Of a DNA stretch of 17,036 bases, positions 6,428 through 14,250 are shown piece by piece. Origin of the DNA: JACGMN01 sp964522635 (GTDB lineage: Archaea > Halobacteriota > Syntropharchaeia > Alkanophagales > Methanospirareceae); assembly GCA_964522635.1 (NCBI GenBank), contig CAZFWT010000045.1, positions 1 through 17,036 of the forward strand. Reading direction: 5' to 3'. How positions within the stretch are numbered: position 1 is the stretch's first letter; each line of letters begins with the position of its first letter. The notes beneath the pieces are model-generated. The model did not search any database. It was not told where the DNA came from and worked only from the letters and a program-made list of their open reading frames with translations. Position numbers and translations under genes: made by a program.

Positions 6428-7131
6428 ATGGCAAAAGTAACGCGTGAGATGGTTGAGCAATCGGGAATCAATGTCGACGAATTGCTAGAGCTTCTGGTCA
6501 AGAACGCTGCGGCAGAACTGACCACGTACTACTACTACACCATCCTTCGGGCCAATCTCATCGGCCTGGAGGGCGAGGGGGTCAAGGAGATCGCGGAGAC
6601 CGCCCGCATCGAAGACCGGAACCACTTCGAAGCGCTCGTGCCCCGTATTTATGAGCTTGGGGGCGCGCTACCCAGAGATATGAAGAAGTTCCACGACATA
6701 TCTGGCTGTCCACCCGCATACTTACCGGAGGTCAGCGACGTCACCAAAATCCTGAAGGTGCTCGTGGAAGCGGAGCGGTGCGCAGTCCGTGCCTATACGC
6801 AGATCTGCACTATGACAGCGGGCAAGGATCCTCGCACCTACGACCTGGCTCAGGCGATCCTGAACGAAGAGATCGAGCACGAGTCCTGGTTCTCTGAGTT
6901 CCTCGGTGAAGGTCCGTCCGGGCACTTCCTGCGCNNNNNNNNNNNNNNNNNNNNNNNNNNNNNNNNNNNNNNNNNNNNNNNNNNNNNNNNNNNNNNNNNN
7001 NNNNNNNNNNNNNNNNNNNNNNNNNNNNNNNNNNCGAGTCCTGGTTCTCTGAGTTCCTCGGTGAAGGTCCGTCCGGGCACTTCCTGCGCAGAGGAGAAAC
7101 CTCGCCCTTCGTCTCGAAGTTCCTGAGATAG
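6428..7131 (+). CDS. Dps-like ferritin-family protein (DPSL, thioferritin), split by a false gap
   Basis: A ferritin-fold protein that in archaea oxidises iron with peroxide and protects DNA and protein from oxidative damage as a 12-subunit cage. It starts at ATG 6428 after a perfect SD (GGAGGTGAT). Ligand-type residues are visible: E30 (AAAELTTYYYY), the E62-x3-H66 region (IEDRNHFEA), E115 (EAERC), and E148-x2-H151 (NEEIEHESW). C94 in GCPPAYLP and C118 match the two-cysteine signature of thioferritins. The 100-N run at 6935-7034 interrupts it, but the 55 bases before the gap recur exactly after it. Removing the gap and one copy gives a continuous 182-residue protein ending SPFVSKFLR with TAG at 7129-7131, the usual family length. 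A terminator follows. Confidence 0.9.
6880..6934 (+). repeat. 55-base duplicate, left copy at gap edge
   Basis: Begins CGAGTCCTGGTTCTC and ends CACTTCCTGCGC directly against the N run. It is identical to 7035-7089. Best explained as overlapping contig ends that a scaffolder did not merge. Confidence 0.95.
6935..7034. other. Scaffold gap (100 N), probably artefactual
   Basis: Exactly 100 Ns flanked on both sides by the same 55 bases. The true sequence is most likely continuous with one copy of the repeat and no gap. Confidence 0.95.
7035..7089 (+). repeat. 55-base duplicate, right copy at gap edge
   Basis: Exact copy of 6880-6934, starting at the first base after the N run. It continues into the real 3' end of the DPSL gene. 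Confidence 0.95.
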
Positions 7132-7158
7132 GTCAAATCGCGAGTGAGTGAGTGAACT

Positions 7159-7204
7159 GGAGTCCCGGCATTTTTGCGGGCTCCTGTTCTTTTCTTTTTC
7201 TTTC
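7159..7204 (+). terminator. Hairpin and T-rich terminator after the DPSL gene
   Basis: GGAG-T-CCCG pairs with CGGGCTCC (7159-7184, one bulged T, loop GCATTTTTG). A pyrimidine tract rich in T runs follow-on from 7186 to 7204. Located 28 bases after the DPSL stop. Confidence 0.6.
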
Positions 7205-7223
7205 CTGGTCTTTGTATACCTCA

Positions 7224-7409
7224 ATGGTGGTTGAAGACCGCTATGACGTATCGGGCAGTTTCCTCTGGCGCAATGGAACTCATCAAGTCACGCACCACGC
7301 GGGTGAAGATTTGACCGCTTACTTAACGAGCACAAAGAAGAAGTACAGTACAGAACGAGTCGTGGCATACGCTCTTATCTTGCACAGAAAATGGCGTACT
7401 GGGCGGTGA
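7224..7409 (+). pseudogene. Cytochrome b5-like (MAPR-type) heme-binding fragment
   Basis: From ATG 7224 a 61-residue frame contains a clear family core: RYDVSGSFLWRNGTHQVTHH followed by AGEDLTAYL, matching the VYDVS-S-LW-G-HQ--H-AG-DLT signature of small prokaryotic cytochrome b5-like proteins. The C-terminal TERVVAYALI could correspond to the family's closing helix. The N-terminal beta-strand part, roughly the first 25 residues of the domain, is missing in this frame. Immediately upstream another frame reads LVFVYLNGG, which would fit the missing strand just before VYDVS, so a one-base shift near 7223 is likely. Upstream of that lies the T-rich terminator rather than coding sequence. It is probably a decaying gene; a very short functional version is less likely. 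No SD is visible. Confidence 0.5.
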
Positions 7410-7478
7410 AATTCGGGAGGCTTTCTCACCCTCCAACAAATTGAGACCCTCAAAACAATACATGCACTCATCCATACC

Positions 7479-7486
7479 TTTTTAAG
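7479..7486 (+). promoter_or_regulatory. Probable TATA box of the lemA-DUF2207 pair
   Basis: TTTTTAAG lies about 57 bases before the lemA-type ATG, predicting a leader of about 30 bases that contains GGGGGAG (7521-7527) as a ribosome site. Confidence 0.35.
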
Positions 7487-7538
7487 CTCAGTTCGATAAT
7501 GCACTTACTGACTGGCAACAGGGGGAGCGAGAGAACCA

Positions 7539-8105
7539 ATGAATACGTTATTTGTGGTGTTGCTTGTGCTTGCCGTAATTTTAGTGCTCAGCCTCGTTAT
7601 TTACTTCTTCCTGACGTACAATCGGTTCCAGAGCTTGAAGAATGCGGGAGAAGCGACGCTCGGGCAGGTGAAAGTCGCCCTGAAGAAGCGGCTGGATATG
7701 ATTGAGCAGCTCGTTGAATCAGTGAAGAGCTATGCACGGTTTGAACGGGATACGTACGAGAAGGTCACCCAACTGCGAGCAAGCATCGGGAAAGCAGGCG
7801 CAGGTGAACTCGGGCGAATCGATGCGGAAAGCCGTGGCTTGCTCGGGAGTCTCATTGCGGTTGCGGAAAATTATCCTGCCTTAAAGACTTCTGAGACTGT
7901 CGTGGTGACGATGAACGCGATTAGAGAACTGGAAGAGGAGATAGCGCGACATCGATACACCTATAACAATGTCGTTCAGGAATTCAATACCAAGCTTGAC
8001 GTCGTGCCTTCAAACTTCGTGGGGTCTTCGATCGGTCTGAAGAAGATGGAGTATCTCGAGTTTAACGAGGAGGAACTGAGAAGGCCCGCGGTGAGCTGGA
8101 GTTGA
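7539..8105 (+). CDS. LemA family membrane-anchored protein
   Basis: A 188-residue LemA-family protein. One N-terminal transmembrane helix (residues 4-26, LFVVLLVLAVILVLSLVIYF) is followed by a long helical, coiled-coil-like domain. The conserved N-terminal LemA elements are visible: YNRFQSLKNAGEATLGQVKVALKKRLDMIEQLVESVKSYA. Near the end, YNNVVQEFNTKLDVVPSNFVG corresponds to the typical Y-N--V--FN----PS--VA segment. The function of LemA proteins is not established; they are membrane-associated and often sit beside DUF2207/TPM-type proteins, as here. The stop TGA overlaps the TTG start of the next gene by three bases, so the two are translationally coupled. Confidence 0.9.
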   Translation: MNTLFVVLLVLAVILVLSLVIYFFLTYNRFQSLKNAGEATLGQVKVALKKRLDMIEQLVESVKSYARFERDTYEKVTQLRASIGKAGAGELGRIDAESRGLLGSLIAVAENYPALKTSETVVVTMNAIRELEEEIARHRYTYNNVVQEFNTKLDVVPSNFVGSSIGLKKMEYLEFNEEELRRPAVSWS

Positions 8106-9955
8106 GTGAGAAGAAACAGATCGCCATTCTGATAGTGGCAGTTTTCGTGATTGGCTCTGCTGGCGTGCTTCTAGCGGCCGCTCTCACCGGCTACGGAGAC
8201 GTTTACGTTCGCCATTACAGGGCTGATGTGTATTTAAACGGGACGCTTGCGGAATCGTTCAGGTACCAAATAGCGGATTCTGGCAAGTACCGAATGCTCT
8301 ATCGGGTCTGGGAAGCGCCACTTTCGTGGGAGAACCCCGGTGAGCCGTATGTAGAACCGGTCAGCATCTCAGCACCGCCAGGAACAATCGCTTATACGAA
8401 GGACTGGAACAGTGATGTAACATTACTTTCAACTACGCAAACCGCATACATAGGTGATATTCGCTCCTTAGCAGTGCGGAATGAGGCGGGTTGCTACAAG
8501 CCGGAACGATTCGATGCGGGGGAGTACCAGGTTGATTTTCTGTTCAAGGTGCATCAGCCGTTGGAATGCGATGCTGAGTATTGCCACGTGAATGTGAAAC
8601 TCGCCAATGAACATCTACCGTACCAGCAGGTTACACTCGTCGTTCATGACCCGAATAATTCCGTTGTACAACTTTTCTCGCACCCGCCAATGGACATCAG
8701 CAATGAAGGAGATACGTGGGTTGCAACGGGCGCGAGCCCGAAGAATGCGCTTCTGGAGCTCGAGCTGTTGCTCAAGCCCGAAATTGTAGCTGGTGGCATG
8801 GATGGCTTTCCACGAGACGTAGCGGACGTTGAGGGTAAAACGGTCAGTGCAAATTCGCGATATTCTGTGGCCTACAGCTTCTTCTCTGCTGTGAGTTCTA
8901 TCCTATTGGCACTGATTTTCCTCTTTCCGGTGCTGCTCGCGCTTGTTTATTACAAGTATGGAAGAGAGAAACAGTTCACGGTGCCAAAGTTCCTGAGCTA
9001 CGTGCCGAAGAGCAGGAAGCCCTGGCTGGTGAACCTCGTGTTCAAAGGGGACGCCTTTGATTTCGATGAGCACGGCTTTTATGCAACCCTGCTCGATTTG
9101 CAGCGGCGCGGGATCCTGAAGATAGAGACGGAAGGCGAACAAGGTAGGATAGTGAAGTCGGGTGGAAGCGTGAGGATCACATTCCTGAAAGAGCCTACTG
9201 AGGGGATTGATGAGTATGAGCAGAGCGTGCTCTCGTTTTTACGAGACTACGCGGAAAACGGCGTCTTTGACACCAAAGCTTTTGCGGCACGAATGGGGGA
9301 GTTACGGGATGCTGCGCGCATGGGTGATTATGCGCAGCTCGGGCTCAGCGTGATTCACAGCAGATTGAGTGGCTTGATGAAGGTTGCGGATAAGAGCGTC
9401 GCGGAAGAGTTTGTCATGGGCGGCCGGATGCAGGTTGCAAAGCTCATTATTCCCTTTCCGCTCACGCTGCTTGTCATGATCCTGTTATTCTTCAATTTCA
9501 GGGATACGTATCCCCAGGTACAAACCGCTCTCGTTGCTTCAGTCATCCTTTCTCTTCAAGCGATTCCACCGGTGGCGGCTCCAGCGGCGCTCTTTGGCAG
9601 GTGGAAGAGCGATTATTATAAAGAGAAACTCGAGTGGCATGCATTCAAAACGTTTCTCTCGGACTTCGCATCGATCCGGAAGTATGCACCTGAAGATGTG
9701 ACCATGTGGAAGGAGTGGCTCGTCTACGGAACTGCGCTCGGTGTGGGCGATAAGGTTGCGAAAGCGATGGAGCACTTGCAGGTGAGTGTTCCTGATGTTA
9801 CTGCTGATGCAGCGATATACATGCCACTCTACTTCGGGCACGTATTCAGGATGACGACCCCGGTAGCAACGGGAGCAGGTGCTGGGGGCATCGGAGGCGG
9901 TGGCGGATTTGGCGGCGGTGGTGGCTTTGGTGGTGGGGGTGGCGGGGCGAGATAA
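8102..9955 (+). CDS. DUF2207 (YciQ-like) membrane protein with Gly-rich tail
   Basis: A 617-residue membrane protein of the DUF2207 type. It has an N-terminal signal-anchor (residues 7-29), then an extracytoplasmic beta-rich domain to about 260 that includes the family-typical start (YRADVYLNGTLAESFRYQI). A transmembrane helix lies at 263-284. A cytoplasmic segment follows with TVPKFLSYVP and FDEHGFYATLLDLQRRGILKI, a winged-helix-like part conserved in the family. Two further membrane helices are at 445-466 and 475-497, and the protein ends in a glycine repeat (591-617, blocks of GGGGGFG). Such C-terminal Gly-rich ends are common in the family. The start is TTG 8102, overlapping the LemA stop; no other start fits. 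The pair is widespread but its role is unknown, with envelope maintenance a common suggestion. Confidence 0.87.
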   Translation: MSEKKQIAILIVAVFVIGSAGVLLAAALTGYGDVYVRHYRADVYLNGTLAESFRYQIADSGKYRMLYRVWEAPLSWENPGEPYVEPVSISAPPGTIAYTKDWNSDVTLLSTTQTAYIGDIRSLAVRNEAGCYKPERFDAGEYQVDFLFKVHQPLECDAEYCHVNVKLANEHLPYQQVTLVVHDPNNSVVQLFSHPPMDISNEGDTWVATGASPKNALLELELLLKPEIVAGGMDGFPRDVADVEGKTVSANSRYSVAYSFFSAVSSILLALIFLFPVLLALVYYKYGREKQFTVPKFLSYVPKSRKPWLVNLVFKGDAFDFDEHGFYATLLDLQRRGILKIETEGEQGRIVKSGGSVRITFLKEPTEGIDEYEQSVLSFLRDYAENGVFDTKAFAARMGELRDAARMGDYAQLGLSVIHSRLSGLMKVADKSVAEEFVMGGRMQVAKLIIPFPLTLLVMILLFFNFRDTYPQVQTALVASVILSLQAIPPVAAPAALFGRWKSDYYKEKLEWHAFKTFLSDFASIRKYAPEDVTMWKEWLVYGTALGVGDKVAKAMEHLQVSVPDVTADAAIYMPLYFGHVFRMTTPVATGAGAGGIGGGGGFGGGGGFGGGGGGAR

Positions 9956-10045
9956 TTCTGACCAGCACCGTACTAAAGCTGAAAGGATTCGTTTAAAGAA
10001 CTTGGGCCGAGCAGTAGGCAAAGAACGCTTGCAGTTACAAATGAG

Positions 10046-10118
10046 GGCCGGGGCTGGGATTTGAACCCAGGTCTAGGGATCCACAGTCCCCAGGGATAAC
10101 CGCTACCACACCCCGGCC
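10046..10118 (-). tRNA. tRNA-His (GUG)
   Basis: Read on the minus strand, the acceptor stem GCCGGGG pairs with CCCCGGC. An encoded G lies before it (10118, the G-1 identity base of tRNA-His) opposite a C73 discriminator. The anticodon loop is CTGTGGA, anticodon GTG. The T arm is CTGGG-TTCAAAT-CCCAG. No intron is present and no CCA is encoded, as is common in archaea. Confidence 0.97.
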
Positions 10119-10469
10119 ATACCGGATGCACGCTTGGTTGGCGCAGAATACTACAAATTATGGGCAGTTACCTATTTATCTTTGTTCGCGCTGCAGCGTG
10201 CACAGTTCCACTTTGAGCTCTCAACGGTGGCACAGATCGTAGAATAGAACGGAGCCCACGGGAATCCTTCGCACACAGCTGCCAACGAGGGCACGACAGA
10301 TGTGCTCGCTCTTCCCTGAGGCGCTACCTACCTATGGGTTAACTTGCGGAGTTTGGGTAAACTAAAATAACGCATGTGGGAAGGTCAGCTTATTTTTACA
10401 AGAATAGCCGTTTTTGTCCTTATTTCAGCTTTCCAAAGGGGATGTTCACCGCCTTATCTCCAAGAAAGT
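10119..10469. other. Intergenic region, no gene recognised
   Basis: About 350 bases between the tRNA and the end of the GNAT gene. It must contain the tRNA promoter; an A/T-rich stretch near 10155-10180 is the only candidate. Short open frames here look non-coding. Confidence 0.4.
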
Positions 10470-11552
10470 TCAGAGAATACAATCCCTGATATCCACGTAG
10501 AAGGGACTGAACGCAGGCAGTTCGCCTCCGGGCTCGAGTGCTTTGGCGTATATGTGCCACGTATCAATCTGCGGTTTGAACTTTTTGAGTACTGCAACAA
10601 GTGGGTCGTCTGGATCTAGGTTGGCGACGAAGAAATCACGGTTGGCACCGAGTACGACGTTATTGAATGAGCCGATAAGGGCTGACATTGCATCGGCGTG
10701 GTCCGGTTCGAATGCGTGATCGGTCATGAAATACACCTTGAAAAACTCGCCTTCTGCGGGTATCCTCGGCATTCGACCAAAGAGACTCCAAAATCCTAAT
10801 AGCGTGCGCATCACTTTCCACATACGCGGCTCTTTCGTATAGCACATCTCAGCCAGTACTGACCAATCCCATAATCCCGCGCAGGCCACTACAGTACCCT
10901 CCGCCTCTTTCTCGTGAGCTACCCAGAACTGCTTCAAGCCGTATCCGGGGATTCCGTTCAGATATGCTGCGAACCCTTCAGGTGTGTAGGGTGCGAAGTG
11001 CGCACGCCCCGCATTATACTCGTTAATGAGCCGCACCACAGCAGGAATATCCCTTATTGTAACGCGTTCGATCGTATAGTTTTCTGCGATTGCTGCTTTT
11101 TTATAGGCTGTTACTGCACATGATTTGAGCGCTCTCATGTTCGCATAGCCGAGTTTCTCGAACAACGCTTTCGAGGCGTCGTTCGGGCCGTAGATATAGC
11201 AATACAGGTGCTTTGAACCGTTTTCTTGTGCCTGCTTCTCCGCTTCGTTCACCAGAGTGGTAGCCACTCCTTTGCGCCGGAAGTCCGGATGCACCATCAC
11301 CTCAACTAGATAGACGTATGGCCCTGGTGGCATGGGCGACTGCTTCACGGTCCAGCCGATCCATCCACCAACTGCACCGTCCTCTTCTTCGGCTACGAGA
11401 ACGTTCCAGTTATCATACAGCGCATAGCGCGCAGTAATGCTCGATTTTTTATCCACGCCCACAGCGCATTGTTCATTACCGTGCGGGCATAACTTCTCGA
11501 TAGCTAACAGGCGGGCAGTATCGCCTTCTTCAAACGGTCTAATGCGGACCAT
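10470..11552 (-). CDS. GNAT-family N-acetyltransferase, two-domain
   Basis: A 360-residue protein. Residues about 1-155 form a complete GNAT domain that would acetylate an amine from acetyl-CoA: RIRPFEEGDTARLLAIEKLC at the start, VYLVEVMVHPDFRRKGVATT (R-R-x-G-x-A pyrophosphate-binding loop, about 95-115), and GPNDASKALFEKLGYANMRA at the end. The second half restarts with YTIERVTIRDIPAVVRLINEYN, the typical opening of another GNAT fold, but its CoA loop is poorly conserved, suggesting a tandem GNAT with one degenerate copy. I chose ATG 11552 because GGAGGTGAT (minus strand, 11557-11565) sits four bases upstream; the longer start at GTG 11561 would lie inside that SD. The acceptor substrate is unknown. 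Confidence 0.85.
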   Translation of the reverse strand: MVRIRPFEEGDTARLLAIEKLCPHGNEQCAVGVDKKSSITARYALYDNWNVLVAEEEDGAVGGWIGWTVKQSPMPPGPYVYLVEVMVHPDFRRKGVATTLVNEAEKQAQENGSKHLYCYIYGPNDASKALFEKLGYANMRALKSCAVTAYKKAAIAENYTIERVTIRDIPAVVRLINEYNAGRAHFAPYTPEGFAAYLNGIPGYGLKQFWVAHEKEAEGTVVACAGLWDWSVLAEMCYTKEPRMWKVMRTLLGFWSLFGRMPRIPAEGEFFKVYFMTDHAFEPDHADAMSALIGSFNNVVLGANRDFFVANLDPDDPLVAVLKKFKPQIDTWHIYAKALEPGGELPAFSPFYVDIRDCIL

Positions 11553-11769
11553 TTTTATCACCTCCCCCTAAGCCATAGTAAGTATCTCTTTACCATTAAA
11601 CTTTTCTAGCACGAGCTGTTTTGCTATCCTCATAGTTCTCTTTGTTGCATTTTTAACCCCCGGCATTCACCGCTTCAGCTTCTTCGTACCGTCATTGGCC
11701 GAGACGAGATTGATTCCTGTGCCGGGTCACGTTAACCTAATATCCCCCCTTTCCCTTGTTCTTATTACC

Positions 11770-12396
11770 ATGACAGAAGAAGAGACGGTACCTTGGTTCG
11801 GGCAGGAGTTCGTGGAGTCCGATGCTAAAACGCTTGGCACCTACATCGCCGCACTGGTCTTACGGTTCCGGGTGCGGTACCGGACCGATATGTCCGTGCT
11901 GAGCACGGATATGGAGCTGTGGGAGACGCGAATCAAGCCATACGTCGCGCTCTTGCTCCACGACCCGGCAGAGCTGCGGGACGCGATTGCAGCGGGCAAG
12001 CGGTTTCTGAAGGCGTTCGTGCAGCAGACCGCGCTTGAGGATTACGATGCGGTCATCGACGACCTTGAGCTCGCCCATTACGAGACCTTCAAAGCCGCGT
12101 ACCTCCGGCACGTGAATCGCAGCGCGATCACCGGCACCATCGCGGGCTCTAGCGCGCCGGCACTGGTCAGCAGGTTCATTCGGGATGTCGCGACCAACCG
12201 GTTCTCGAAAGGGCGGACGACCATGATGGGCAGTACCATCCTGGTCTCACCGGTTGCTGAGCTCTTCCAGCTGTACAACTTCTCACATGAGGACGCCACA
12301 AGGTTCCTGGAGCTCCTGCGGCACGCGGGTATTATGTTCCTGGACATCGTGCCCGCGCCCGTGCTCGAAGCGGAGTTCGTTGAGAGCCTCAGATAA
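11770..12396 (+). CDS. Hypothetical helical protein
   Basis: A 208-residue protein from ATG 11770; a TTG at 11695 in the same frame would add 25 residues (VPGHVNLISPLSLVLI) that look less natural. The body is mostly predicted helix without membrane segments. Recognisable features are limited: a charged N-terminus (TEEETVPWFGQEFVESDAKT), a mid-part with LELAHYETFKAAYLRHVNRS, and a C-terminal hydrophobic/acidic end (FLDIVPAPVLEAEFVESLR). GC-rich codon use fits the neighbours and the frame is long, so it is very likely a real gene. I do not recognise a family. It is divergent from the GNAT gene, with both promoters inside the roughly 215-base gap. Confidence 0.65.
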   Translation: MTEEETVPWFGQEFVESDAKTLGTYIAALVLRFRVRYRTDMSVLSTDMELWETRIKPYVALLLHDPAELRDAIAAGKRFLKAFVQQTALEDYDAVIDDLELAHYETFKAAYLRHVNRSAITGTIAGSSAPALVSRFIRDVATNRFSKGRTTMMGSTILVSPVAELFQLYNFSHEDATRFLELLRHAGIMFLDIVPAPVLEAEFVESLR

Positions 12397-12626
12397 ACGC
12401 GAAGCACCTCAGTTCCTCACAGCACTGGAGACGGAACGGGGGAGGTCGGTAGTGCCGTTCCGGTTATCAACATCCAGCGCCGCAGTCAGCTCAGCTCGCC
12501 GTAGTCGCTCGGGAAACAGCTCTCCTCTCCTCGGTCTTCCCTATTTTTCGTAAGGGCATCTCTCTCCACACCATATCCTTAAAACACCCTGCCGCTTTGT
12601 TCTTACCAGCAAACGCGAGGTGGTAG

Positions 12627-13370
12627 GTGCGCGAAAAAATGCCAGAGCGAGTCTTTTTGAAACGGGCACCGGTAATCGTGGCCGTGTTGCGGACCTTATC
12701 GCATCAGGATGCGGCACGTGCAGCCGAAGAAGGCGCGGACGCGCTCGAGCTCCGTGTCGACCTGCTGAAGCAGGAGGATCAGAGCCTCGCGCAAATCACC
12801 GAGTTCCTCGACCCACTCCCGCTCCCAGTGATCGTCACAAACCGAAATCGGGCGGAGGGCGGCGCGTTCTCGGGCACCGAACAGGAACGACTCGCGCTAC
12901 TCCGCAGTATTCTCGACGCCGTTGAGGTTCAAGCGGTGGACGTCGAATTCTTCTCCTCTGCTGCAGAGCGGAGGCAGCTGATCGCAAAGGCGCGCGAGCG
13001 TCGCGTGCCGGTCATTTGCTCGTTCCACGACTTCGCCGGCATGCGGTCTCGCTACGAACTCCTGCGGATCATTACCTGCATGCACGAGCGAGGTGGCAGT
13101 ATCGCGAAGATCGCCCTCACGCCCAAGTCGCTCGACGACACTCTGATGCTGCTTGAATTCACCCATGAGCTCACGCGCGAGGGGAAGCGCATCGCGATGA
13201 TCGGCATGGGGTCCTTCGGACGGCATCTGCGCGTTATCGCACCGCTTTACGGCTCGCTCTTGACCTACGGCTATCTCGAGGGCGAGCAGGCTCTCGCACC
13301 GGGCCAGCTCAGTGTGCGGCAGCTCAGGCGTATGCTGGAGACCCTGGGCGTTAAAGAAGTCTCTTTTTGA
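12627..13370 (+). CDS. aroD: 3-dehydroquinate dehydratase, type I
   Basis: A 247-residue class I dehydroquinase that removes water from 3-dehydroquinate to give 3-dehydroshikimate in the shikimate pathway, forming a Schiff base with its substrate. The active site is intact: ELRVD (E41, R43), NRNRAEGGAF (about 72-81), the catalytic base in SFHDF (H134), the Schiff-base lysine in AKIALTP (K161), and the closing loop with APGQLS (Q227). Length is usual for the family. The start is GTG 12627 with GAGGTGG a few bases upstream; ATG 12639 is an alternative that would lose only four residues. It ends inside the convergent Toprim gene with a 20-base overlap. No other shikimate gene is nearby. Confidence 0.95.
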   Translation: MREKMPERVFLKRAPVIVAVLRTLSHQDAARAAEEGADALELRVDLLKQEDQSLAQITEFLDPLPLPVIVTNRNRAEGGAFSGTEQERLALLRSILDAVEVQAVDVEFFSSAAERRQLIAKARERRVPVICSFHDFAGMRSRYELLRIITCMHERGGSIAKIALTPKSLDDTLMLLEFTHELTREGKRIAMIGMGSFGRHLRVIAPLYGSLLTYGYLEGEQALAPGQLSVRQLRRMLETLGVKEVSF

Positions 13371-13764
13371 GCGCGTTCACCGATTCGATATCCCGCATGC
13401 CGCGGAGCCCCAAAATCCGCCCGATCTTGCTGCGGAACTTAGTTTCAACCTTGATGCTCTCATGCTCCAGTCGCACGGTCAGTCGCTTATTGAACCGCTT
13501 TCCCGCGCGGTCATAGTCAGTGAGAATCGCGACTCGCTTGTACCTGCTGCGGAGATCATCGATGAACGCGGTATCAGGCTTCGTCGAACACATCAGGATC
13601 GCCTTGGTGATTCCCAGCTCCCGTAATCCCTTCTTATCACGGGCGCCCTCCACGATAATCGCATCCACGGACTCGTTCAACTCCTCTATTACGCTCTCCA
13701 GCTCCGCGTAGGTCTCAAAATCCCGCTTCTGCTGCGCTCGTTCCGATCGATTGTTGTTATTCAT
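13351..13764 (-). CDS. Small Toprim-domain protein (COG1658/UPF0292-like)
   Basis: A 137-residue protein consisting of a basic, Asn-rich N-terminus, a short helix and one Toprim domain. The Toprim catalytic acidic residues are present: E39 in DAIIVEGARDKKGLRELGI, and D83 and D85 in AILTDYDRAGKRFNKRL, which would bind Mg2+. Archaeal proteins of this type resemble the Toprim part of DnaG primase and of RNase M5, but their role is not established; a nuclease or primase-like activity is plausible. GGGGAGGAC lies right before the ATG as SD. The gene follows the dCMP deaminase by 33 bases on the same strand, so the two probably form an operon. It overlaps the convergent aroD end by 20 bases. Confidence 0.88.
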   Translation of the reverse strand: MNNNNRSERAQQKRDFETYAELESVIEELNESVDAIIVEGARDKKGLRELGITKAILMCSTKPDTAFIDDLRSRYKRVAILTDYDRAGKRFNKRLTVRLEHESIKVETKFRSKIGRILGLRGMRDIESVNALKKRLL

Positions 13765-13797
13765 CGTCCTCCCCGGTCTCGCGGTGCGTTACGTGAA

Positions 13798-14250
13798 TTA
13801 AAGAAACGTGAGCCTGATACCCGCTTGCTCCAGATATGCCAGCCCATCTCGGTCGCTATACTCGCCCGAGATCACTACACGCTTAATACCCGCGTTGATG
13901 ATCAGCTTCGCGCAGATCTTGCACGGGAATGCGTTGACATAGAGCGTTGCGTCCTCCGCATCCCTGCCTGCCTGCAGCAGCGCGTTCTGCTCCGCGTGCA
14001 CGCCCACGCACTCCTCGTGGCGCTCGCCCGAGGCAATGTTCAACTTATCCCGCCGGCATTCGACATCGAGACAGTGCGGAAAGCCGCGCGGCGCGCCGTT
14101 ATAGCCGGTCGAGACGATCACGTTATTCTTAACCACCAAAGCGCCAATCTGCCGTCGCACGCAGGTTGAGCGCAGGGCCACGTCGTTGACGATCTTCATC
14201 CAGTATTCGTCCCATGGTATCCGCTCATTGCCCGCCTTCTTACCGCTCAT
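13798..14250 (-). CDS. dCMP deaminase (ComEB-like)
   Basis: A 150-residue zinc enzyme of the cytidine/deoxycytidylate deaminase family, expected to convert dCMP to dUMP for dTTP synthesis. The catalytic motif is VHAEQNA (H85, E87) and the zinc-binding pair is PCKIC (C110, C113). The dCMP-type insert HCLDVECRRDKLNI with C60, C65 and C81 is present; in known enzymes these bind a second, structural zinc. The N-terminal WDEYWMKIVNDVALRSTCVRRQIGA and the GYNGAPRG substrate loop are typical. Length is usual. It is the first gene of a probable two-gene operon with the Toprim protein 33 bases downstream. Confidence 0.93.
   Translation of the reverse strand: MSGKKAGNERIPWDEYWMKIVNDVALRSTCVRRQIGALVVKNNVIVSTGYNGAPRGFPHCLDVECRRDKLNIASGERHEECVGVHAEQNALLQAGRDAEDATLYVNAFPCKICAKLIINAGIKRVVISGEYSDRDGLAYLEQAGIRLTFL

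Noticed and set aside
9539..10021. 160-codon minus-strand frame
   Set aside because: It is a shadow of the DUF2207 gene, including the antisense of its Gly-rich tail.
10374..10619. 81-residue plus-strand frame
   Set aside because: Its second half is antisense to the GNAT gene and no SD or family motif is present.
12397..12626. CGGAAC...GTTCCG stem (12432-12462) considered as a terminator
   Set aside because: A six-base stem with a 19-base loop and no T-run is weak.
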